From: Phanerochaete sordida | Lineage: Eukaryota > Basidiomycota > Agaricomycetes > Polyporales > Phanerochaetaceae | DNA length: 64,000 nt | Direction: 5' to 3' | NCBI GenBank assembly: GCA_019973155.2 | Contig: BPQB01000112.1 | Location: forward strand, 23,979 to 87,978 | Shown: positions 55,249 through 64,000 of the stretch, piece after piece | Numbering within the stretch: the stretch's first letter is position 1 | Layout of the letters: every line of letters starts with the position of its first letter | The notes under the pieces: generated by a model | What the model was told of the DNA's origin: nothing | The model's input: the letters and a program-made list of their open reading frames with translations, nothing else | Databases searched by the model: none | Program-made: the position numbers and the translations under genes

Positions 55249-56789
55249 TGAGGACGAGACGTGCACAGAGGAGACGATGCGCGACGTACCGCGAGCCCGC
55301 GCATACTACGCCCGGATCGCGGTCTGACGTCATACACAACCGAAGAGGCCTACCACGGACATGCCAGCGTGGGTTTATCGCATAATTATCGGTCCCGTGG
55401 CTGGCAGAGAGTGATGGAGGCGTGCGCTGCGGACTGCGAGCCGCAGCAAAGCATCAAGGGACCTGGATGCGAACAAAGGACGTCCCAGGGTGTGAGCGAC
55501 AGGCACGATCGCGTGAGGAGACTGAGAGCGCACCAAATACCGAAGGCTACACGACGCTGAGCTCAAAGGCCCTCTCGAGGGACGCATGCGAGCTGCCGAC
55601 GTGGACGCGGACGAGGCGGCGGCAAAGCGTGGTTCGGGCGCCAAAAGCCCCTCGGGCACGTCGGGCAGATACGCGATAAGCTTTTGCGGAGATCGCGGGA
55701 ATCACCGCGCCACGACGAGGTCGGAAATCGAACGACCACTCTCCGTTCGGGACCGCGATGGCCTCGCGACTGCGGATCCCGCCTCGTGCTCTGCACCTGC
55801 GCGCTCCTCGGGACCAGGGTCGGGCAGATTCTTGATGCTGGCGAGCATGCTTTCGTCCCGGCATGCGGTCTCACGCCGTTCACGAAAACGCTGCAGTTCG
55901 GTGAGTGCTCCTTTCCGCGATGATCGGCATTTCTAGATGTCTGCTCGTCGAGATGTTACCGTTCTTACGCCCGTCTACGCCCCTCAGCCAGCCAGGAAAG
56001 TCGCAGCACAACCCAAGACACGCAGATAGTACCCGATGTGGCGGCTCAATGTGTGTAGATCAAGACAGCGTTTGTCGAAAGCTGGTCCGGCTACGGATCC
56101 GACTCGGACACATCGCGGGCCCCGACTCTGCAAAGCGATAGTCGATGGGCCCGCAGCACACCGGCGCTATCACGCGACCACCGCATGGCGCTTACGCCGG
56201 TGTGTGCCCATACCTGAGGCGGCCCCATCAGCGAAGCACACCGCGTCGGTACCGTCCGCAGCGGCGGTGGGACGAGGCGTGTGTGCGAACGAAAGGTACG
56301 CCTTGCACTGCACCCGCGCGATATTCGTGCTGACGGTAACGGTATCCTGCTGCGCAGCACTTTTGAGGTTCGCGTGCGCCCTGCTGCGCGTCCCTCGTGA
56401 ACGCCTCCCAGGCGCGGATACGGTGCGTGTGCCTGTCACGCGTAAACCCTGCTGGTGCCCCGCAGCTGTGCTGACTGCATGCTGCAGAAAGATGGATAAC
56501 GTGGGACATTGAAGACGTCGTGCCGGCGGTCTCGTTCGGCGTCCAGCACGGCTTCTCCAAGGGTCGCACCGTCGAAGGCACCGGTGCAAATTTGAGATGG
56601 AGTCATATATGCGAAGCTATGCGCCCGGACGCTGCCGTCTCGTGGCTTACGTCACGGCCTCGTCGAAACGCGGCGCGCCAGCGCCAGAACCGTCGCGCTT
56701 TGTGCGTGTCCGAAGGCGTGGAGAGTAGAAAGATTTGGTGAACGAGAGCCCCCAGAGGACCGCCCGCACCCCCCGTCGACGTCCCACCC
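55249..56789 (+). repeat. Duplicated 1.5 kb upstream block of GT8 copy 4
   Basis: The counterpart of 37355-38896, with numerous small indels but colinear to the start codon. On the reverse strand it contains a short protein-like piece (MLASIKNLPDPGPEERAG; YLPDVPEGLLAPEPRF) that is not intact in the other copy. Confidence 0.7.
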
Positions 56790-57922
56790 ATGAACCTCTC
56801 CGGGTACCTGCCGCGGTACCGCACGTCACTCCGCCTCGAGTCGCTGGACCGCTCGATACCACGCCGCCCGACGCTCCTCCACACCTGCCTCGCGGGCGTG
56901 TTCCTCGTCTCGCTCGTCCTCAACGTGCTCCACTTCACAACCGCGCCGCGCACACTCTACTCGGCGCTCGACGACTACCAGGACCTGTACGCCCCCTTCT
57001 GATCCACAGCGCCCGCCTCTGACACGCACCCAGGAACCACCACTCCCTCGTGAACACCTCCAGCATCTCGCCGCTCTCCCCCGCGGACTGGCGCGGCGCC
57101 GCCATCGTCACAACGCTCTTCTCCGACGCGTACGCCCCCGCCGTGCTCGCGCTCGGCCACTCGCTGCGGCGCACGAACACCTCCGCGCGGCTCCTCCTGC
57201 TCTACCTCCCCGCGCAGGTCTCGCAAGACGCACTCTGCATCGCGACGGCCTCAGGCTTCGTCCCGCACGCAATCGCACGGATCGCCCCGCCGGCCGGCCG
57301 CGGCGCAGACCCGCACTTCGTCGACCAGTACACGAAGCTGCGCCTCTGGACGCTCGACGCGCTCCCGGCGCCCGTCACGCGCGCGGTGTACCTCGACAGC
57401 GACACGCTCGCGCTCCAGCCGCTCGACGCGCTCTTCGCCCTACCGTTCTCCTTCGGCGCAGTCCCGGACGTGTGGGAGGCGCACGGCTTCACGCTCGCGT
57501 TCAACGCCGGTGTCCTTGTTTTGCGCCCGGACAGCGCGCTCTTCGCGCAGATGCTGGGCAAGATGGGGGAGGCGCGCTTCCCGCGCAAGTACGCGGAGCA
57601 GGCGTTCCTGAACCAGTTCTTCGGGGCGGACGCGGCGCGCCTGCCGCTCGCGTACAACGCGAACCTCGCCGCGAAGCGCCGCGCGCCTGCGCTCTGGGCG
57701 GCGCTCCGCGCGCACGTCCGGGTGCTGCACTACACCGTCGTGAAGCCGTTCGTCGCGCACGATTGGGCGCGTGTGCCGCTGGAGAGGATTGAGGAGCGGG
57801 TCAGAGAGGCGGGCGAGGAGCGTGGTGGAGAGTTTCGGGAGGAGATGGAGGTTTGGGGCGAGGTGTGGGGCGATGCGCGGAGGGTGTATGCGGAGCGGAT
57901 TGGGGAGTGCGGGATGGACTGA
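56790..57922 (+). CDS. GT8-family glycosyltransferase, type II membrane protein, copy 4
   Basis: Exons 56790-56986 and 57034-57922 (47-bp intron in the shared phase-2 position) encode about 361 residues. The anchor lies at residues 28-50 (TLLHTCLAGVFLVSLVLNVL). Family 8 landmarks are complete: IVTTLFSDAYAPAVLALGHS, the DxD motif in YLDSDTLAL, FNAGVLVLRPDSALF and EQAFLNQFF. It is the closest intact relative of copy 1, and the two share their upstream 1.5 kb. Codon use is extremely GC-rich at third positions. Like copy 1 it probably acts in the Golgi lumen on an unknown acceptor. Confidence 0.88.
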
Positions 57923-58320
57923 GAGGGGCGGGGATGTGACGTTGTTTAGGTGCGTCGTGTATTGAGTTCTAAATGGCCGTGTCTAATCCTCCAGATCATA
58001 GGTACCCTACGTGCTTGTGCTTATAATATCATGTTTTTAAACATCTCATTGGCGGAAGGTCGGCCTATACTCTCGTCCCTTCCCTTCCTCTACCGCCATC
58101 GCCATAATCCCCTGCTGCCTGCCTCCTGCGCTCCCGGCCGGGCACCCGCGGCTCATTGAAGTCAATATCGCGCCTAGCGCCCCCCTCACGAGCCTCTGCC
58201 CATCCCAGCTCCATCCAGTGCTACTCGTGAAGGCATCACATCCTCGACATCCTGGCGCGCGCACGTCACTCGCGCGCCGCATCGGGCACCTCTCCTGTCA
58301 TCCGCGCCCACTAGCCCGAT
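57923..58320. other. 3' flank of GT8 copy 4
   Basis: The first 100 bases resemble the flank after the GT8 pseudogene (from 42741), so the duplication unit includes downstream sequence. No gene seen before the F-box-like fragment. Confidence 0.4.
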
Positions 58321-58880
58321 CGTGCGCCGCGCCGCGCCCCCGAGCCTCAGCGCGCCGCCTCCGTCTGGCCATCGAACTCCTGCGGCTCGTCCACGCCCGG
58401 CGGTCATGCGGCTACATGCCAGTGCGACGTTCCCGCCGTGCGATGTCGTGACGTTCGGCACGTTCAAAGATGTGCCGCCGGCGTGCAACGAGCACGGCGC
58501 CACGGTCGGGACGTCGTTGGCTCTGTGGAGACGATGTACGTCGCCGTGTCATCACTATCCTGAGCGGATGCATGGCGTGCCTCAGCATGTTTCGTGTACC
58601 GCCGCCGAATGACCTGCCGACCTGGATTCATCGACGCGCGCCGAACCGTCTCACGAACGGGGCGAGGGTCGTCCCTGCAACGTGGTCGACGACTGACATT
58701 CACAAGGCTTTGCTGTCTGTATTGGGTGGAAAGGGCGGTGCGATGGTCGGTTTGTCAATGCGATGGATGACGGTCGGAGACGAGAGCCGCTGGCCACATG
58801 GCGCGGGCGCGCGGATCCCACGTCGAGCTCGCACACACTATTCGAGGTCTAATAAAACGAATTTATTCGGGACATCCTAG
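58321..58880 (+). pseudogene. F-box-like family gene fragment, copy 3
   Basis: The frame VMRLHASATFPPCDVVTFGT, then FKDVPPACNEHGATVG, matches exon 2 of the intact member (60877-61802). A one-base deletion breaks it just before a segment that would read DVVGSVETM. An intron in the conserved place (donor GTACGT, acceptor CTCAG; about 58535-58584) leads to a well-conserved third exon (MFRVPPPNDLPTWIHRR; VVPATWSTTDIHKALLSVLG). The first exon is missing or unrecognisable. It is directly followed by a deleted copy of repeat element A. Confidence 0.6.
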
Positions 58881-59035
58881 TTGAGAACCTACAACTGAGA
58901 TAGGCAAAATTCAACGTGCGTGTTAGCTTCGCCTGCAGACCGACGTCGTGCAGGGTCAGCCGCCCCTCCTTTGCGAGCCCTATCAAAAGACCTTGCGAGT
59001 CCGTTCGACGGGGCGACTCGCGGCAGATATCCTTG
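58881..59035 (-). repeat. Repeat element A, deleted copy 3
   Basis: On the reverse strand it keeps GTCGAACGGACTCGCAAGGT and GGTCTGCAGGCGAAGC from the middle of the element. Most of the hairpin region, the TATA box and the promoter part are missing. Confidence 0.5.
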
Positions 59036-59207
59036 ATGAGCAGCAGTACTGCACAAAATTACAGGAGTGAACGCGTGAGAAGATAGACAGCTGTAGCCTG
59101 TCTGCCGGCGCACCTCTGCAAACGGCCGAACGGTGCTCTGGAACGCCGTGCGCCGCCGCGTCGCCCGCGCACATCCCACTTCGAGTCTCGCCCGCGCCGC
59201 TAGGTGT

Positions 59208-60130
59208 ATGTTATCGCGCAGAGCCCGCGTGGACCAAGGCTGTTCCTGCCAGATGTGTGGCGAGGCACGAAGAGGTTTGAGATGTGGGGCGAAGTCGGTC
59301 TGGTCGCTGTCGCCGCTGGGCCGCGAGCATCGCGGTTAGCAAATCGTCTTCACACCCGGGACGTCGAGCACGCGCATGGTGCGGGGTTCTGCACGACCTG
59401 GGAGCGAGTAGGGAGGAAGAAACCAACGGTGTCGCGGAGCAAAGGTCCCCGGGCGAGGAGCGTGGTAGAGCGTGATGGTGAAAGGCAAGAGCGGCTGGCG
59501 CGCGAGGGAGCTCAATCGCGCGATGGACCCACATCGAGCTCGCGCAGATATTCAGATATATAGAGGGAAACAGATATATTCAAGAACGCTGCTGAATCTA
59601 ATGTTTCTAGGCTAGAGAGAATATTTGGTGTGTGTTGGTTTCGCCTGCGGACCTTGAAGGTCGCGCAGGGTACTTGTCCCGAAGGCTACGAAGAAGCCCA
59701 CACCCAGGGCGACCGCAGTCGCCCGTCCTTCGGGGAGCCCGCCGAAGGACCTTGCGGGTCCGTTCGACAGGTCGGCCGGCAGCCCGGAGGCGTACACCAA
59801 CCTCGAGGAACCCAGCATAGCCGTGTGAGGCGTAGGCCGGGCCACCTAGAGTGAAAATCCAGGTGATCCGCTGTGAAGCGGCCCTCGGTAAACCCAGGAG
59901 AGGGACGTCCCCCAGGCGGCAAATGGATGAGAACCTGCCGAGCGGGGGTGCACCCAGTCCACGCTTTCGCGAGTGACAGGACCCGCTGAAGAGCCTGAGC
60001 GGGGGCCTCGGGGTATTTATACGCTGGAGGCTGGCGGGCTGGCGATCGGGATCACGTGGGTTTGTTTAACGGGAATAAACGGGCTCACCTGACCTTTGTC
60101 TCCGGTGTGGCTGGCAGCCTGGCACCGGCG
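59208..60130 (-). repeat. Repeat element A, copy 4 (full length, inverted)
   Basis: Matches copy 1 over nearly all of its length on the reverse strand, down to the end block GCGGGCTC..ACATACA. E-box and TATA box (60021-60014) are present. The outer stem here pairs even better (GTCCTTCGG/CCGAAGGAC), and the second loop differs again. A one-base difference shifts the short conserved frame relative to copies 1 and 2, arguing against a protein function. Confidence 0.75.
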
Positions 60131-60876
60131 GGGTGCGCCGCCCTCGCTGGGTCAGCCTTTCTGCACAGGACGCCATTTGGGCTTTCGGTCGCCCATCTGG
60201 GCGTCCGTAGCCATGTCCAGAATGGACAGTCTCATCTTGCTTGGAGCGTCGATGTGTGTCACTCGCTATCCGCCTGCCTGCTCGCGGGACCGTGACTCGT
60301 GCAGGCGTTGTGCGTGGTATAGTACCTCGCGAAGGAAAACGTGACTGACAGACGTCTCCGGGTCTATGTCTGCCTTTCTGTCTCCTCATGCGCATGTGTC
60401 CTATATGTTTGCTACGCGCTTTACTCGTTCACGTACCCCTGCGTCCACAATGCCGCGAAAGGGCTGTGTGCGGCAAAGAAGGGCGCCTACCCTACCCAGG
60501 GTTTTGTTGCCACACGACGCACGGGGTTTCATGTAAGCCAGGCTGCCATCGCAGAATATCGCACTTATAGACAATTACAGGGCGCACAACATGTAGCGAT
60601 GTCGAGGAGCGGCCATGATAACCGAAGGTGGCGTTCTCGAGGCTCAAGACTTGAACTTGCGAAGGCTGAGCTAGTCTTCATCCTGGGTGATCCATCGTCA
60701 ATGATCTAAGCATGAGTTCATTGGATTATTGGATAAAGCACGCTCACTTGGACCTGATAGGAAAAGCTTCTGGGATCGCGTGGCAGCTGCCGCGGCGCGA
60801 AGTAGAAGTTGAGGTCGCGGCTATCGACCAGATCCCCATAATCGAAGCCGAGCCACCGCCTGAACTGAGCTCAGTG
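60131..60876. other. No supported gene
   Basis: Unassigned stretch between the repeat and the 3' end of the F-box-like gene. The forward frame 60712-60924 (MSSLDYWIKHAHLDLIGKAS) overlaps that 3' end and is not supported further. Confidence 0.35.
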
Positions 60877-61802
60877 CTACGCAGGAGCGGGACGATCCGG
60901 AAAACGGAGGACGTACACAACTGAAAACCATGCCAAGACCGACGGCACAGCGTCGAGGATGTCCGTGATTGACCATGTCGCAGGGAAAAGCGGCTCCCTG
61001 TTAGGCGGCACGGTAGTAATGTGGTGGTGAATCCAGGTCGAGAGGTCTTTGGTCGTCGGTACATGGAACATTCTAGGATATATATGAGCTAGCGTTCACG
61101 CAGTACATAATTGACACGTACATAGCTTTCAAAGAATCGATGACGTCCCCAACAGTGACCCCGTTCTCGTTACGCGCCGGCGGCACGCCTTCAAAGGTTC
61201 CGAATGACACGACGTCGCAGGGCGAGAATGTCGCAAACAGCCGTAAGACCGTCGGATGGGCCTCTAGTGCAGCCATCTCCGTGAGGCCATTGATATCGCC
61301 CAAAACTCCAGTGAGGTACGCGCGGCACCAGGACGTCGCCTCGTTTCCGCGGAACGTGATATAACGAAAGACGTCGTTCGCGAGCGGGAAGTAATGCTCT
61401 CCCTCGTGCACAGTTCGCAGTGGGTCGTAGTCGAGGACACAGCTCATATCTGCGACTATTGCGGGTCGCATGAGATGGATAGTCGAAGTGCATGCGCAGG
61501 ATCTGCTCACCGGTGCTGGCGATGCTCTGCCTTCCGCAGACCGGATGCTGGCACGTCCACGCGTGCTCTGCACATTCCACTGCAGCGTTCTTGTACGCTG
61601 TGGGTCCCCTGGCCTCGCTGGCGAGGAGGCCGATTCCGCTCTTGCGACAGAGCTTCTCCCAGAAGTTGTGCGCGACCAGGTCGTACACGCCCGCGGTCTG
61701 TGGGCTGAGTTTCAGGAAGCACACATGACTCAGGACGTCGCCGTCGTCGAGTTCTGATTGGATTAGAAACAGGAGTTCTATTGGTAAACGAAGGAATGTC
61801 AT
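60877..61802 (-). CDS. F-box-like protein, intact member of a local unnamed family, about 271 aa
   Basis: Exons 61802-61511, 61449-61122 and 61072-60877 join in phases 1 and 2 through introns of 61 and 49 bp. The N terminus is F-box-like (FLRLPIELLFLIQSELDDGD, then LKLSPQTAGVYDLVAHNFWE). A Cys/His patch follows (CAEHAWTCQHPVCG), then VFRYITFRGNEATSWC and the family hallmark RLFATFSPCDVVSFGTFEGV followed by PPARNENGVTVGDVI. The last exon carries DLSTWIHHH and LFPATWSITDILDAV. Degenerate copies lie at 44528-45412, 52219-52566 and 58321-58880. A role as a ubiquitin-ligase adaptor is possible if the F-box is real. The rest matches nothing I know. It is divergently arranged with the BTB gene at 62025, sharing a 222-bp intergenic region. 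Confidence 0.65.
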
Positions 61803-62024
61803 AGCAAGGAGCCTCGAGCAGCGCGGAGGAATTCGAAGAGGCTGGAAGAGTTGTGGTGGTGGGAACAGACAGAAGGACTCCTGCAGTCGCCGAGTGCGAT
61901 AAGCGGGCTGCAAAAGCGCCGTCTGCAGACCATGTCCCACGGATGGCCGGGACAACCTCGCGCGCCGGTCGACGCGTCACTCCCACATCCCAACTCCTGC
62001 GACACCACCTTTTCACCGCACACA
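61803..62024. promoter_or_regulatory. Shared divergent promoter region
   Basis: Only 222 bp separate the start codons of the reverse-strand F-box-like gene and the forward BTB gene, so regulatory sequence is probably shared. No clear TATA box is visible in either direction. Confidence 0.4.
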
Positions 62025-63538
62025 ATGTCTAGATCTCCTGATGTTGCATGCTCTCAGGCAGACACACAGCCTCGCCGGGGCACGCCCGGTCAGGCTGGCG
62101 TCGCACCGCGACGTTCAGCAAGCCCGTCATCGGTCTCAACCTCGGCAACCAAACCAACCAGTTCACGCACGCGCCTGTCTACAACAGCCTCTCGTTCCTT
62201 CATTGCGTCTCTGAAGGCTCCGAAGGACCATGTCGGCCGCCCTTCAGATGTCTTCACCTCTGGCGACGCCAAGATCCAGGCGCCCCATCCGTGGAACAAC
62301 CCTTTCTCCCATCCGTGCATCTACATTGAAGCCTCTGAGAAGCCCGATAATCCGAACGCCCCGGCCAACACAGTCTTCTCTGTTCCTGCTGGTCTCGCCG
62401 CTGCTTCGTCACCGCTCTGGGCTGCTCTCGCTCTGGAAGAGAGGACTATGGACGAACAGAGCTTGCCGGGGGCCATGACGCTGCCTCAGAAGGCGCGCTC
62501 TAGACACGATGTCCGTCTCCCTGACTTGTTCTTCGTGCCGCGGCTCGGAATCACCATCACCGTCGCCAACTGCCCTGCCAACGTCCTGGAACTCGTTCTG
62601 AACTGCTGCGACGTCGATACGTCGAGGAAGCCCGACTTCGGTTCCATGGACGACGCGACCGTCCTGGCGGTGCTCGATATCTCCGTCTCCCACCAGGTTC
62701 AGCCCGCCCTGAAGCTCCTGCGCGACTTCGTTATGACAAGACCGTGGCGCGACGGGCCCCGCTGGCAGAACGAGTGCTGGAAGCGGCGGTGGTGGGACGG
62801 CCTCGCCGCGTCGCTCCAGGAACAGCACACGCCCGCGGGGAGGAAGCTCTCCTCGAATCTTAGCAATCGCGTCTCGCCATGGAAGGACGCGGCGGACGCG
62901 TACTTCACGGCGTGCTCGGACGCGCTGCGCGATGGGCTCGTCTTGTACAAGAGCACCTTCGAAGGGGGCAGGCTCGTCGTCGACATACCTTGGATGGCCC
63001 CTCCGGCGGCTGACGCGACTGCGTTCTCGTGCCCGCACGCGCACACGGAGCCGGAAGATCTGTGCACCGTCCGTCTCGCAGACGGGTCGGAGCGTCAGGC
63101 GCGCAAGTGGCTCGTGCTCGCGCTAATGGCACTCCGCGAGCACCTCATACGCTTCCCGTCGGTGCGCACCCTCAAGACGTGCTCCATCCTCCTCGATTAC
63201 GCTGCAGGGGAGTGTGTGGCGTGCAAACCGAAGGCATACGAGGAGATACTGCAATACGAGAGGGACATGGAGAGGATCGTGCGCGGAGCACTCGACATGG
63301 TACGTGATATTTTCGGTGATGTCTGTCTCCGCATGCGTGCACCTTCAGCTGACTCATGTCCGCTTAGGTTCCTTTCCCGCACCATCTCGTCGTGCCGTAC
63401 AGCAGTCCACTCGAAGCCCTCGAAGCCCCCTCGCTACTGCCTGCAACTTCGACTGCGACATCCCTGAGCAGCATATGCGATGCGAAGCTCGAGGATGAAG
63501 TCGAGAGCGCGCTTTCTGTGTACCTTATGCCTGCGTAG
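62025..63538 (+). CDS. Divergent BTB/POZ domain protein, about 481 aa
   Basis: Exon 62025-63299 joins in phase 0 to 63368-63538 through an intron with donor GTACGT and acceptor CTTAG. After a serine/threonine-rich N terminus, a BTB-like region spans about residues 95-265: PWNNPFSHPCIYIEASEK, FSVPAGLAAASSPLWAALAL, then ITVANCPANVLELVLNCCDV and SMDDATVLAVLDISVSHQVQ, which match the strands and helices of fungal BTB domains. The C-terminal half is the helical tail also seen in related genes here (LREHLIRFPSVRTLKTC with Cys residues). Start chosen for its context (CACAATGTCT); an in-frame ATG at 61932 would extend into the divergent promoter. Probably a protein-interaction adaptor. Partner unknown. 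Confidence 0.7.
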
Positions 63539-64000
63539 CTCTAGAGCTCTCGCGATTCTCTGTTTGTATGCTATCACGTTTCTTGGTTCTGTACGATTTC
63601 CCCGAGTTACCCGTATTTATCCAACTCCCTCGGTTCTACGAAACCTCGTGTGCGAGGAGTCTATTGAATATTATCATCATATGTCTTCAAGCATGATTTA
63701 GGCTGGTGTAGAGTTTGTGTCGTAGAGCGAACGTCTAACGCCAGCATCAGACTTTCAGCGGAAACATTGTACAGACTGTAGCCCTTATATGGCCTTGCAA
63801 TGAGAGGCGGAAAATTTGACCACCTACAAACGGCTTCTCATGCGGATACGATAATTATCTCGACTGTATTCGCATTGTATTCGCGCGATTTATATGGTAG
63901 CAGTGTCGGAAGCTCTAGTGTGCCGGTAGACAAGCTTCACGAAGATCGCGCGCTCACATATGGCGTCGCACTCGCCGCTGCGCACCGTCTCCTAGCTCGT
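63539..64000. other. Right edge, no supported gene
   Basis: 3' flank of the BTB gene, AT-richer, with no supported reading frame. Confidence 0.4.

Noticed and set aside
60712..60924. Small forward ORF (70 codons)
   Set aside because: It overlaps the 3' exon of the reverse F-box-like gene and has no independent support.
1..64000. CRISPR arrays, integrases, reverse transcriptases or DDE transposases
   Set aside because: No regularly spaced repeats and no polymerase or transposase motifs were seen in the available frames; repeats present are few and divergent.

Overview
The window looks like a piece of a filamentous basidiomycete genome, probably an Agaricomycete wood-decay type such as Polyporales. 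That placement is inferred from gene architecture: frequent 47-68 bp GT-AG introns, high third-position GC in the coding exons, and expanded BTB, MYND and F-box-like families. No ribosomal or tRNA gene was recognised, and no bacterial-style operons are present. Long stretches hold only decayed coding fragments and divergent repeats, so the region reads as a dynamic, gene-poor accessory segment.

Left part, 1-32 kb: a four-exon gene of unknown function (1.9-3.1 kb); a reverse-strand gene of unknown function (3.9-4.7 kb); two related MYND zinc-finger genes (8.1-8.8 and 15.9-16.6 kb), each preceded by a copy of a degenerate repeat; a BTB/POZ gene (19.9-21.0 kb); a four-exon gene with an acidic repeated tail (26.5-27.8 kb); and an F-box gene (29.8-31.4 kb). 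Between them are exon remnants with intact splice signals but lost starts, stops or frames.

Centre, 32-51 kb: a many-exon gene of unknown function (ending at 35.06 kb), then the start of a locally amplified family of type II membrane glycosyltransferases of family GT8. Copy 1 (38.9-40.0 kb) is intact, copy 2 (41.8-42.7 kb) is a frameshifted pseudogene, and copy 3 (46.5-47.7 kb, reverse strand) is intact with an altered C terminus. A six-exon hemerythrin-domain gene (43.3-44.1 kb) lies between them. A truncated BTB gene next to GT8 copy 2 starts at a perfect 32-bp palindrome.

Right part, 51-64 kb: a C2H2 zinc-finger gene whose reading frame needs a GC-AG intron (51.1-52.0 kb); GT8 copy 4 with its own duplicated 1.5 kb upstream region (55.2-57.9 kb); and a divergent BTB gene (62.0-63.5 kb).

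Two further repeat families stand out. One is a roughly 0.9 kb element (13.9, 52.9, 58.9 and 59.2-60.1 kb); the three longer copies share an E-box, a TATA box and GC-rich hairpins. The other is an apparently undescribed F-box-like protein family (44.5-45.4, 52.2-52.6, 58.3-58.9 and 60.9-61.8 kb) of which only the last copy looks intact. The genes do not form a recognisable biosynthetic pathway. What ties the region together is repeated local duplication and decay around the GT8 genes.
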